In this document: positions 55,511 through 64,000 of the stretch, in pieces
Position numbering within the stretch: the stretch's first letter is position 1
How the letters are laid out: each line of letters starts with the position of its first letter
DNA from: Darksidea phi
Lineage: Eukaryota; Ascomycota; Dothideomycetes; Pleosporales; Lentitheciaceae
DNA: 64,000 bases
Assembly: GCA_030770425.1 (NCBI GenBank)
Contig: JASJFT010000019.1
Coordinates: forward strand, 186,001 to 250,000
Direction of reading: 5' to 3'
Translations under genes and position numbers: made by a program
Notes under the pieces: model-generated
The model's database searches: none
Told to the model about the DNA's origin: nothing
The model's input: the letters and a program-made list of their open reading frames with translations, nothing else

Positions 55511-57364
55511 ATGCACGGGGCAGCGACCAACGTCGATCCAAAACTTCCATCAAAATCCACGCCGGACAAGCTCACTGCCGCTCCTCTACAAGTCAACAAG
55601 GCGGATACCGGTCGCGCTGAGCTTCCATCGCAGGCGTCTCCTCTGTCCTACTCCAGCCTTTGCGCTTGGTCAAATGCTCTTCCTAGCTCTTCAACAGGTC
55701 CAGCATCAGACACGGCTCAAGTTGTTGCCCCTCGGTCCACATCGCCCAAATTATGTCCTATAGTTACACCAAAACAGGTCTCTGATCCCCACTGCGCTAA
55801 TTCTCACGTGGAAGGCCCCATTATTTCGGATGAGTCTTCCCCGACACGCCTTCCCAACGCGTCAGCCGACGGTTCTGTGGTCGGAGCGGCATTAGATGTG
55901 CCAACCATATCTCAAGATTGGAAGGATGAGCTTCACGCAGAAGAAACAATCACAGAAACGGATGTCGAGAGTGAAGGGTTTGGCGATGTCAATGTAGACA
56001 CCGACTGTATCGCGCGTCCGCACATTTTCGCTTCGGGCCTCAATGATCCTCAGTCTCGCAAGCGCCCTGCCAGCCCCATTGAGAACTCTAAATCGCCGAA
56101 GCAGTCTCGTTGGGATACCTGTCCCACCACACCACGGGCGATAGACCCTTCAGCTTATAAAACGGACATTCGTGACCAGAGTAATAGTCAAGCGCTGAAC
56201 GGTGGGCCTTTTCTGCGTCCTTCCTTCGAAACGGTACCAGACTTTCCCATCTATCCGTATATGTGGAACACGAGGCAAAAATGGACAGAAGAAGAGATTA
56301 GCAGGGTTAAGCAGGGTGACGTGTTCATTGCTGTGTGCCCCGAACAAGCCCTTGACCCGAGAGCGAAGCTGAAGGTTGGCGAGGGAATGGTGCCATCGAG
56401 GTATGGGCCCATGTGCATCAAGGCCCGGCTTGTGGTGGCAATACGCGTGGACGCATTTTCCAAAAGCCTCGAGTGCGTAGCCGCATTCACGAACTCGGAA
56501 GCCGGGTTGGACAAGTTTTCTGGCCAGCGCTTGCAGCGTGCAAAGGAGGTCTACTGGTCACTACAAGACGTGACACAGCAGTTCGTCCACGAATCCAACC
56601 ATCTTTGTCTGAGAGTCCACAATTGCACGGCAACTATGAGAAAGACAAGCTATCTTTATAGCCTGAAGACATACCCCGTGCCTTTCACGGACGCATTGAT
56701 TCCATGCGGCCAGGTAGATCACGAGGACTTCGATAGGCTAAAAAGCTTCCGGGCGGTGGAGTTCGCGAGGGAAGACGAGGAATATAGGAGGACCCGAGCG
56801 CCTCAGCCTACGACACAACATACCGCGTTCGGCCCTACCCCAAATCATGCAAATATGGTCAGTAAGGATGGGTCCTCTATGACGGATAACCACATCACTC
56901 TCGGTGCTACTGGCAACCGAAACATGGCGAATCTCAACAGCTGGAAATCGGACACGGGCGAAATCGGTGCTCCATCAAATTGGCAGATGGGCATGATGAG
57001 TCCGTCAATAGGCCCCATACACTCGATGGGCTCCGGACGAGCCGGCCTTCCTCCACCTCCGCTATATCATGCTTTCCGTTCTCTCCACGAACAGCCCGGA
57101 GATCTACGTAGTCCTCAACCCCAGGTCGATGCAACTATGCATGAGAGGTCCACTTTACCCAGTGGTAGCTCACAGCATGGCGTTCCTAGGTTCTCGTTTC
57201 ATCGACCGCCTCCGCCGCAGCAAATGTATCCATTCGGAGACGATCCGCACTCGGTTTCTCCGTGGGAATTCAACTTCTCTCCTGGTACCAACCGGCAAGT
57301 CTTGTGCATTTGTCATCAGGAAGCTAGTATCTTGCTAACCTTGTCATTGCTAGTTAATGGCTAG
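55511..57364 (+). CDS. hypothetical protein with a central globular domain
   Basis: 617 aa from ATG 55511. Residues 1-240 are disordered, Ser/Pro-rich, with a basic RKRPASPIENSKSPKQSR patch. The central part (about 240-420) looks folded: WTEEEISRVKQGDVFIAVCP, YGPMCIKARLVVAIRVDAFS, LECVAAFTNSEAGLDKFSGQ, EVYWSLQDVTQQFVHESNHL. The G-x-V-F...K-x-R-x-V-V-I-R...C layout is reminiscent of the DUF6590 group of fungal proteins, a weak resemblance. The C-terminal 190 residues are Pro/His/Gln-rich. The last 25 codons look unlike protein: GCAAGT at 57295 with CTAAC and TTGCTAG downstream could be a GC-AG intron, giving a stop right after SPGTNR. Confidence 0.65.
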   Translation: MHGAATNVDPKLPSKSTPDKLTAAPLQVNKADTGRAELPSQASPLSYSSLCAWSNALPSSSTGPASDTAQVVAPRSTSPKLCPIVTPKQVSDPHCANSHVEGPIISDESSPTRLPNASADGSVVGAALDVPTISQDWKDELHAEETITETDVESEGFGDVNVDTDCIARPHIFASGLNDPQSRKRPASPIENSKSPKQSRWDTCPTTPRAIDPSAYKTDIRDQSNSQALNGGPFLRPSFETVPDFPIYPYMWNTRQKWTEEEISRVKQGDVFIAVCPEQALDPRAKLKVGEGMVPSRYGPMCIKARLVVAIRVDAFSKSLECVAAFTNSEAGLDKFSGQRLQRAKEVYWSLQDVTQQFVHESNHLCLRVHNCTATMRKTSYLYSLKTYPVPFTDALIPCGQVDHEDFDRLKSFRAVEFAREDEEYRRTRAPQPTTQHTAFGPTPNHANMVSKDGSSMTDNHITLGATGNRNMANLNSWKSDTGEIGAPSNWQMGMMSPSIGPIHSMGSGRAGLPPPPLYHAFRSLHEQPGDLRSPQPQVDATMHERSTLPSGSSQHGVPRFSFHRPPPPQQMYPFGDDPHSVSPWEFNFSPGTNRQVLCICHQEASILLTLSLLVNG

Positions 57365-58513
57365 CGGTCTGGTGGCCACTACCACCAAGGTTGTCACACG
57401 ATGGAAGGGAAAAAGTAGAGACGTGCATATTCAAGTGGGCAATGTGTGGAGGAGGATGGGGGTAAAGTACGGTATTACGAAATGACATTTCATACCGTAA
57501 GCGGGTTCATACCGTAATCCAACTGCTGTGGCCGACAAAGTCGTTGCTGGTACCACTCATAAGACTATCAAAGAATGCCGTATCAATGCCCAGTCTTCCA
57601 CCCCAGCCATCATTTCTGGCATCGTTAGGACACATGACGGCCGCCACTCATTTCCTTGTTGCATGCTCGCAGCATGATATATCGAAGACGATATCTGATT
57701 GTCGTGATGCGGTGCGCACGTCAACCAACTTCACTAGCCTAGATTTTGATAGGCTTGTAAATGTCGACGGCACGACGCATTAGAAGAGCAAAGAGATGCC
57801 TAAAAGTAACTTTTGAGCGAGCTTGAGAATATCTAAGCTCATATCAGAAATACGAACTGTTGGATGGCGATCGACTATAGAAAAAATATATGCCAATAAA
57901 CTTCTACTGTTTAACTTAGAAGGTCAAATATACGCCTAAGAGTCCAATTCCCCGTGTTTGCATCTACAGCTCTTGCTAATAAATCATGTCAGATCGCCGT
58001 ACGCTAGATCACTTCCTCTTTGTTGTTCCTTTCTGTGTTCCTCCACGTGGATACTCATACTCCATCATCTTGCCTTTGGATAATATATCCGTACTGCTAA
58101 AGGTAAGAGGGCGGGAAATGAAAGTCAAAAGGATTGGACTGATTTGCGCGTGTGGCGTCGCTCTAGTGGTTGTAAGTGGATATATGGAGGATGCTCTTTG
58201 AGCGCTAGGGACCAAGTCGCGTCCCTATCGAGTTACGCATTCACCTAGTCTTGAAATTAAAAAGAAAAAAAAAAGACTCAACTGCTTTGTTACCTAGTGG
58301 AAGTGGTTTGTGTATGGAAGTGCCTATACATATTGGGTCAGGTGGTGAACGCTAGCTTGACTTGTTACGTCAGCATCTTCCAGCGTGTGCCTTTAAAAGC
58401 CCAGAATTTTGGACCGATTTATTTTTCCTCATGCGCACCCAAAGCAATAGCTGAACTCAACTATCAATTTCACACAACTTCTGCTCTACCTTGAGTGCAA
58501 CAAGTACTTCATC
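57365..58513. other. intergenic, no gene recognised
   Basis: About 1.15 kb between two plus-strand genes, AT-rich in the middle (57830-57960) with an A-run at 58259-58275. Nothing coding seen. Confidence 0.5.
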
Positions 58514-61174
58514 ATGTCGGCAACTTTCCCCCATCCTCTCGCTTCTGAGGGCCACATTGGCTCTCCCACTCGCGCTATCCCAGATGGCTCGCTTCGTGGA
58601 AGTGGTCACCCCAACAGTCTCAAGAGGCAGCGCGAGCACGACATGGACTACGCCGATACTTCATCAGATTCTACCATCTCCGGCGATGGCCTCGAGTTTC
58701 AGCGCGACAGCAAGAGAAAGTTTGGGAAGCGCAGTACACACTCCAGCCCACCTGTATCTTCAACTTTAAAGCTTAGGTCCAACGCAAGGCGTATCCGGAG
58801 GGACCGGTCAACGTCGCCATTGCTCCCAGCACCTGTTCCGCTATCTCCTCAGACGGTCACCTTTTCGGACGGTGCCTCTGAAGCGTCCGAAGACATACTA
58901 TCCGACACTCCCACCTTACCTATCAATGACCCTGAACTATACACGAGTGCATCTCCCATAGCTAGTCCGGAGCTTGCGAGCAGCTCTCCCAATCTGACCG
59001 TACCCCGCCATATCCCGCGGGCCCCCTCTTCTTCCCTCGCTAGCCAGAACTCTGAAAACAATTCCGGCTCCGGATCCGGCTCCAACTCCTCTGAGGCGGA
59101 GTCTATTGGCTCTGGCCTGTCCCTACCAGTCACACTGACGCCAAGTACTTCCTCACTCAGCAACGTCTCCGATAACATTCCCGACTCCTCAGATCCCTCA
59201 GATCCATCAAACCCATCGGACCCATCGGACTCGGACTCCTCGGACTCTGGGAGCGAAGAAGATGTTCCTGCTAGCTACAATGACTTTAAGTGCGAGAACG
59301 ATGGGGTAAATTGTGTTGATATCAGCGATCAGCAGTTGTACGCTACCGGCCCAGCGAAGATGGTACAATGCTTCGATGGAACCAAACCCGTGCTTGCAGT
59401 CCTCCTATCACCACAACTTGCGTGTAGGATGTTGGAGTGTACTAGGCTGAGCCGCGAGTATCGCATACTCAAATCAAAGGCTGATGAGGAGCTGCAAGCG
59501 CTTAAATCCAGGCGCACCGATGCACTCTCAAGGCACGAAGAGTTTATCGAGCGGATGCAGAAATTTATGAAAGATCCAGCACAGCTTGCGATGATGCCGG
59601 CGGCCGAACTTCTCAGGATGAGCGAAGTGGGTGCCGAGGCCGGAAATACGATCAAGGCTTGCGATGCGAGGAAGGAGATGATCGAGAAGGAAGTGAACGC
59701 TGCGTGGGGAAAGAGCAATCTGCTCATGCGTGGTGTTGAATACCTCAACGAGAGAGTATTTATGGACTGTGGCATTGTTCCTCGATACGCGGATGATGGT
59801 GACACTGCTGGAAACAACGATAGCGGCGATAGCGACGATCATGGTGACGGCGACGATGAATACAGTGGGGATGATAGTCAGCAATCCAGTACCGACGAAG
59901 AGGACGATACCGATAACGAGGTGTCTGGTGTTGGTGCCGCCGTCAAGGCCACTGAAGACGGTCGTGGAAAGGGTTCATCTGTGAAGAAGTATGGACGCTC
60001 TCAGGCGCACCCTAGGGATGCCGTCTGCTCACCTGTTGACGTGAGCCTGCCGGGGCAGCCCACGGCGGCCGTACTCGGCGCAACAAATGGCGCGCCTCAG
60101 CAGCCGTCGGAACAAGTTGATCCCGCCATCCAGCAGGTCGACATTGTGGCGCGCGCTCCTACCGCTGTCATGATCAACCGCAACGTGAGCTCTATCCCTG
60201 CGAGGAATCCAGTCGTCTCGGGAAACCTTCGAGACCGTCTCACCCTCCAAATGATTTCAACAAAGCGAACTCTTGACAAAGCTCAGCATAAGCACGATCT
60301 GCACCGCACGCAATATGACATTTTGTTCAGGGACTGGGTTTCTCAACAACAGCAGCTACGATCCCCACAAGATCTATCGCAGGAACTCATGGACTACGAA
60401 ACTGTTTTTGCTCGTAAATTCCTCATTCGTGGTCAGCTATATGTAAAGAGTGTGGAGCAGGCCGAGCAGGCATACCGAGAAGCGGTTGCAGAAGCACTAG
60501 CAAACGACGTCCCCGAGATACCAGATCCGAGGGGTTGTGGCCGCGCAGTGATGTCTCTTGAGCGTAACCCAGCTATGAAGTTCCGCGAGACGCCGCAAGG
60601 AGAGAAGGTTCGGATGTGGATCGACTCTATCAATCCCCAAGATGTACCTACTGAAGCCCAATGGCCGTTTCTTGAGCCGTCGCGGGTTGGCAATGTACCC
60701 ATCGAAACCGAACACCAAATTCCCGCACATGCGAACGACATCTTTCCACTTAACCTTGACTTGTTAAGGCAACTCTCCCGCCGTCGTCGACTGAACGCTT
60801 CTCTCTCCGACATTAGCTCAGTCTCTTCCATCTCCGACGACGCTCCACGGGTTGATCCGAATGACCCGCAGCGGATTGATCCCAATGACGCTCCACCCAT
60901 CAATCAAATGATCCGGCCCTCCGAATCAATACCTTGCAATGACTTTGGTGAGCCCATCGACCCGGCGCACACATCCTTCTACCCTCCCAACGTCCTCAAC
61001 CGCAAGCGCAAATACGATTTCGAAGACGACGAAGAAGACAACGATGTGAAGCGCTTCAAGACTATCGGTGTTCATGAGAGCAATAGCGTTGTTGCTTTGA
61101 CCAGTTCTTCGCCATACTATTACCGTGACAAGATCGATGAATGGTCGAGGAAGGTGCGTAAAGGATATCATTAG
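58514..61174 (+). CDS. hypothetical acidic coiled-coil protein
   Basis: 886 aa, single exon, ATG 58514. Not recognised. The N-terminal 260 residues are Ser/Pro-rich with an Ser/Asp/Pro repeat region (SDPSDPSNPSDPSDSDSSDS). About residues 265-420 look folded: ISDQQLYATGPAKMVQCFDG, VLLSPQLACRMLECTRLSRE, then a coiled coil (YRILKSKADEELQALKSRRT). An acidic Asp/Glu/Ser stretch follows (residues 435-480). A second folded/helical part is at about 575-680 (LTLQMISTKRTLDKAQHKHD, RKFLIRGQLYVKSVEQAEQA). Near the end are repeated DPND motifs (VDPNDPQRIDPNDAPP) and NRKRKYDFEDDEEDNDVKRF. It shares a charged, low-complexity style with the 643-aa protein at 12.6 kb, and a common 20-bp repeat lies downstream of both. 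Confidence 0.7.
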   Translation: MSATFPHPLASEGHIGSPTRAIPDGSLRGSGHPNSLKRQREHDMDYADTSSDSTISGDGLEFQRDSKRKFGKRSTHSSPPVSSTLKLRSNARRIRRDRSTSPLLPAPVPLSPQTVTFSDGASEASEDILSDTPTLPINDPELYTSASPIASPELASSSPNLTVPRHIPRAPSSSLASQNSENNSGSGSGSNSSEAESIGSGLSLPVTLTPSTSSLSNVSDNIPDSSDPSDPSNPSDPSDSDSSDSGSEEDVPASYNDFKCENDGVNCVDISDQQLYATGPAKMVQCFDGTKPVLAVLLSPQLACRMLECTRLSREYRILKSKADEELQALKSRRTDALSRHEEFIERMQKFMKDPAQLAMMPAAELLRMSEVGAEAGNTIKACDARKEMIEKEVNAAWGKSNLLMRGVEYLNERVFMDCGIVPRYADDGDTAGNNDSGDSDDHGDGDDEYSGDDSQQSSTDEEDDTDNEVSGVGAAVKATEDGRGKGSSVKKYGRSQAHPRDAVCSPVDVSLPGQPTAAVLGATNGAPQQPSEQVDPAIQQVDIVARAPTAVMINRNVSSIPARNPVVSGNLRDRLTLQMISTKRTLDKAQHKHDLHRTQYDILFRDWVSQQQQLRSPQDLSQELMDYETVFARKFLIRGQLYVKSVEQAEQAYREAVAEALANDVPEIPDPRGCGRAVMSLERNPAMKFRETPQGEKVRMWIDSINPQDVPTEAQWPFLEPSRVGNVPIETEHQIPAHANDIFPLNLDLLRQLSRRRRLNASLSDISSVSSISDDAPRVDPNDPQRIDPNDAPPINQMIRPSESIPCNDFGEPIDPAHTSFYPPNVLNRKRKYDFEDDEEDNDVKRFKTIGVHESNSVVALTSSSPYYYRDKIDEWSRKVRKGYH

Positions 61175-62291
61175 GGCTTGGCTTCGCATCATGATTCCAA
61201 CGTACCAAGAAAATGCCATCGGTGCATACATTCGGAATTGGTAAAACACCGTACCCAGCTTCATTCACCGCTACATGTCAACGGCGTAAGGTCAACAAAC
61301 GCCACTTGCACTCAGTTCAGAGGTGTATTGTTCCCAGCTCAAGCCCTTCATTCTCTCTACACCAGCATCATATGCCTCCGGCGCCGCCACAACCCATCAA
61401 ATCGTACGGATTCATTAACTGCGCTGCTGTCGCGGCCCGCTAATGATCGGAACCTGACTCAAAGCTCCCGGCTAGGCTGCCATCGACAGTTGTACCGGGG
61501 CGGGATGCCTCTCAAGCAGAGCCGTTTTCCAGGTTGATCCCAGTAGGTGTGGCTAGGCCGCCCTGTGGCCTGGTGTTCGTGTTTGAAAGTGGCGGGCTGG
61601 GTTGTATTCGCTTTCATTTGCTGCTTTTCGCGTTTATTTGCTAGTTTTCGCTTTTGTTTGCTAGTTTTCGCTTTTATTTGCTGGTACGAGGTTTCTTGGA
61701 TGTTGCGACAGGTATGGGTACGGTGACGGGATTAGTAAGGCGCAAGGGGATGGAGCTACAACGTATAGAGTGGAGAAACATGAGGGAAAACGGGCCAGAG
61801 ATGGTAGTGCGATTTTAAACGATCGCACCGTGTACGACACGGTTTTACGGATGTTGCAAAGCAATGTGGGCGAGCATTGGGAATTATAGTGAAACACAAG
61901 CGGATACAAACAAGTGCATAAGGAAAGCTGGAGGTCTAGCTCTCTCTGCACGGAGGCGCAGTAACATAGTAGTTTTACGAGAATGATTACCGTTCATCTA
62001 GAGCTGTTCATATGAATGTCGGTTTATTCGCTTTGTGGGAAGATGTTGATGCGCGGGGTCCTGGAAAAGGACACTGCGATCCTAACTAGTTTTCCTTTGT
62101 TAGACAGAGCAAGAGCGAATTCTTTTCAACCCTTCCAAAACGTTGAACGAATACCAATATCACAAGAACTTTTTTAAGAGTTCACATAATCAAATCCTAG
62201 GTCGCCAGAAATGGCAAGAGCAGCAAGACCACAGCTGTGACGACGTGTGAGAGAGCATCTATCATCAGAGCAACACATACGAAACTACTAT
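61175..62291. other. convergent 3' intergenic region
   Basis: About 1.1 kb between convergent genes. A 119-codon frame at 61178-61537 overlaps the presumed 3' UTR and is not supported. A 20-bp tandem repeat at 61617-61680 is listed separately. Confidence 0.5.
61617..61680. repeat. 20-bp tandem repeat, about 3 copies
   Basis: Units at 61617-61636, 61637-61656 and 61657-61676, plus the start of a fourth. The two best units read TTTGCTAGTTTTCGCTTTT followed by G or A. An 18-bp core identical to one at 14677-14694. Confidence 0.85.
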
Positions 62292-64000
62292 TCACACCAA
62301 GACCACATCTCCCACCTTTCCTTCAACCTCCTTCCAAAGCTCTCCTCGCATAACGCCATGAACATACGAGTCTCCAATAACTTCCCACCTTTTTTCCCTG
62401 TCACCTTCCACCTCCCTCAGCACAAAAGGCACCCTTGCACCCTGCAATAACCACATCGCATCGCCAACTTCCGCACTATCGGGTACTAAGGCTAGGTACC
62501 CGTTCTGTGTTCTGGCTACACGGCGCTGGTGCAATTTTTGGTTTATTGCTCCGCTAAAGTCACTAGTCCAGCCATGTTCGACAGGGACGCTGGGCGGGCT
62601 TGGTGGAATGGCGTCCGGGTCGGTGGGGTCGAAGGTTGACAGGCTGATGATTTCAGAGCTGTAGAGACATGACTGGGCCTGAAAGGAGCGGGTGGTAGTT
62701 GGTTGATCGGTGTCGACTTGTGCAAGATTGGCGTTGCAAGTACATGTAACGGATTCGAGGTGGCGCACTTCATCTAACGAGAGTATGAAACCACTTTCAT
62801 CTGTTTCGGCGAGCTTTTTGATGTCTTGGAGTATCGGTAGAGCTGCGGCATCGTAAGATGGTCCCGTATCGGCTAGGTCCGAAAACCAACACACTTGATG
62901 TAGATGACGAATAAGCGCGAAACACGTATCCCTCCTTACTATCTCCTTGAGGTTTTGGATAGCTTTGTAGTTGGCGACAGTTTTGGAATCAATCTCGTTG
63001 GCGACAAGGGTATAGATGAGTGCTTCGCCGCGCGTTTGGCCTGTCGGATAAACCAAGGGTAACTTGAGTGCCATCGACATCCATATAGGATCATACCCAA
63101 CGCCTAGCCCATGCCATCCCGATGGCTCAGCAAGCTCGACAATAGAATCCATCTCTATACCTCTTACATGTAATTCACCGAAGCTTTCAGGCTCCACGGT
63201 CACCAGCGGAGCGACCGACCCAAACGAAGCATCATGTGGGCAGGAAGTATATGCCATTTCCTGCTGTCGTCCAGTCCCAACTTCAAACTCCCCAATCCAA
63301 CTCGGAAACGTTGGATACGTTCTTTGGGCTCTATCCGCTACCCAACTCAGAATATTCAACGTACGTGTCTCGTTGATATAAAGACGTATGGCCTGGCTGA
63401 ACACTTCCTCAACACTTCTACGGTAATCTGGTTCAATACCGACCATATATGGAGGGACGATACCAAGAATAGAATAAAATTTGTCCTTGGGATCGAAGCA
63501 GCTCGAAAGTCTGGTTGACCCCAAGAGCAGTTCGAATGATGAGTAAGAAGAAAGGGCGGGGTCCTCGGCTGTTTTTCGCTTGCGTCGATGGCTGTTGATG
63601 TCTATAATTGCGCTCTCATATTGGAAACTGCGACGAGTCCTTGCTGGTAGGATTAACGCCTGTCCGATATCATCGTATACTCTAATTTGTCGAATGTAGC
63701 GAATAATTAAGGCCACTTGGTGCAGGTCATCGAGCTGGAGTTCTACGGGTCCACAGAGTATTCGCAAGGACCGAGCTAATATGATTTCTTGAAGAACCCA
63801 GCAGCGAAAGAAATAACGTCGTGCGAGAAAGCGTGTTAAGCTCGTGTACTGTACGACTGGTATCGCATCTATCTCCGCCATGTTTTCCCCGTTCAGCTGA
63901 GGATTCAGAGCGATCAATTGATGCATGAGCGGGATAGCAACCTCACTATCTTCATCCATTGGCCCTAACCACGAAATAACCAGTGAAGCTTTACCATAGA
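62292..64000 (-). CDS. HET-domain (heterokaryon incompatibility-type) protein, C-terminal part
   Basis: Member of the large HET family of filamentous ascomycetes, proteins linked to non-self recognition and cell death. The frame is open from the window edge (64000) to the stop at 62292; 569 residues visible. The right end carries the last part of the HET domain: SLVISWLGPMDEDSE, then RFLARRYFFRCWVLQEIILA (equivalent of the family RxWxxQE motif), ILCGPVELQLDDL. Next comes a typical second half: RLSSCFDPKDKFYSILGI, EPDYRRSVEEVFSQAIRLYI, LNILSWVADRAQRTYPTFPS. The end has the usual GDAMWLLQGARVPFVLREV followed by VIGDSYVHGVMRGELW. The N-terminal HET motifs and the start codon lie outside the window; the first ATG in frame (63959) is internal. 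Confidence 0.9.
   Translation of the reverse strand, partial: YGKASLVISWLGPMDEDSEVAIPLMHQLIALNPQLNGENMAEIDAIPVVQYTSLTRFLARRYFFRCWVLQEIILARSLRILCGPVELQLDDLHQVALIIRYIRQIRVYDDIGQALILPARTRRSFQYESAIIDINSHRRKRKTAEDPALSSYSSFELLLGSTRLSSCFDPKDKFYSILGIVPPYMVGIEPDYRRSVEEVFSQAIRLYINETRTLNILSWVADRAQRTYPTFPSWIGEFEVGTGRQQEMAYTSCPHDASFGSVAPLVTVEPESFGELHVRGIEMDSIVELAEPSGWHGLGVGYDPIWMSMALKLPLVYPTGQTRGEALIYTLVANEIDSKTVANYKAIQNLKEIVRRDTCFALIRHLHQVCWFSDLADTGPSYDAAALPILQDIKKLAETDESGFILSLDEVRHLESVTCTCNANLAQVDTDQPTTTRSFQAQSCLYSSEIISLSTFDPTDPDAIPPSPPSVPVEHGWTSDFSGAINQKLHQRRVARTQNGYLALVPDSAEVGDAMWLLQGARVPFVLREVEGDREKRWEVIGDSYVHGVMRGELWKEVEGKVGDVVLV

Noticed and set aside
61178..61537. 119-codon plus-strand frame just after the 886-aa protein gene
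   Set aside because: Starts 3 bp after the stop codon, so most likely 3' UTR; composition is not protein-like.
1..64000. Secondary-metabolite cluster, CRISPR array, intact transposon or rRNA genes
   Set aside because: Only a single P450 without backbone synthase; no repeat-spacer array, transposase, reverse transcriptase or rRNA sequence was seen.

Overview
The window is chromosomal DNA of a filamentous ascomycete (Pezizomycotina). The evidence is short spliceosomal introns (mostly 48-85 nt, GT...AG, several with CTAAC-like branch sites), a HET-domain protein (a family expanded in filamentous ascomycetes), a P450, fungal sugar transporters and an HMT1-type half ABC transporter. I cannot fix the class from sequence alone. 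Genes lie on both strands without operons, separated by 0.4-5.7 kb.

Left part (1-21.5 kb, gene-rich): two MFS sugar transporters in tandem on the minus strand (one cut by the window edge, one complete with eight exons including a 15-nt microexon); a BTB/POZ protein divergent from COX15 (haem A synthase); a divergent pair of unrecognised proteins (about 446 aa and a 643-aa coiled-coil protein); a basic/serine-rich 747-aa protein; and a membrane-anchored protein with a fungal fucose-lectin-like ectodomain.

Middle (21.5-33.5 kb, gene-poor): an unrecognised 527-aa Cys-motif protein whose reading frame stays open upstream of its first ATG, a tRNA-Ile(AAU), a 5.7-kb stretch with no convincing gene, a small conserved-looking Cys-rich protein with a 5'-UTR intron, and another 2.7 kb without genes. 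A block of short direct repeats sits at 22.2-22.5 kb.

Right part (33.5-64 kb): a giant secreted Ser/Thr-rich wall-type protein (about 2086 aa) with a PAN/apple-like module near the N-terminus and a carbohydrate-binding-like module at the C-terminus; a small lipid-anchored LAMTOR1/EGO1-like protein (candidate TORC1 vacuolar scaffold); a nuclear-looking zinc-motif protein; an HMT1/ABCB6-type vacuolar ABC transporter; a cytochrome P450; several unrecognised low-complexity proteins; and the C-terminal part of a HET-domain protein running off the right edge.

The genes do not form one pathway. Themes are sugar uptake, cell surface and glycan recognition, haem use (COX15, P450), and vacuolar or TORC1-related functions. 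No known biosynthetic cluster, CRISPR array or intact transposon was seen. The most unusual items are the giant mucin-like protein, the membrane-tethered lectin, and a 20-bp AT-rich repeat found downstream of two unrelated genes 47 kb apart.
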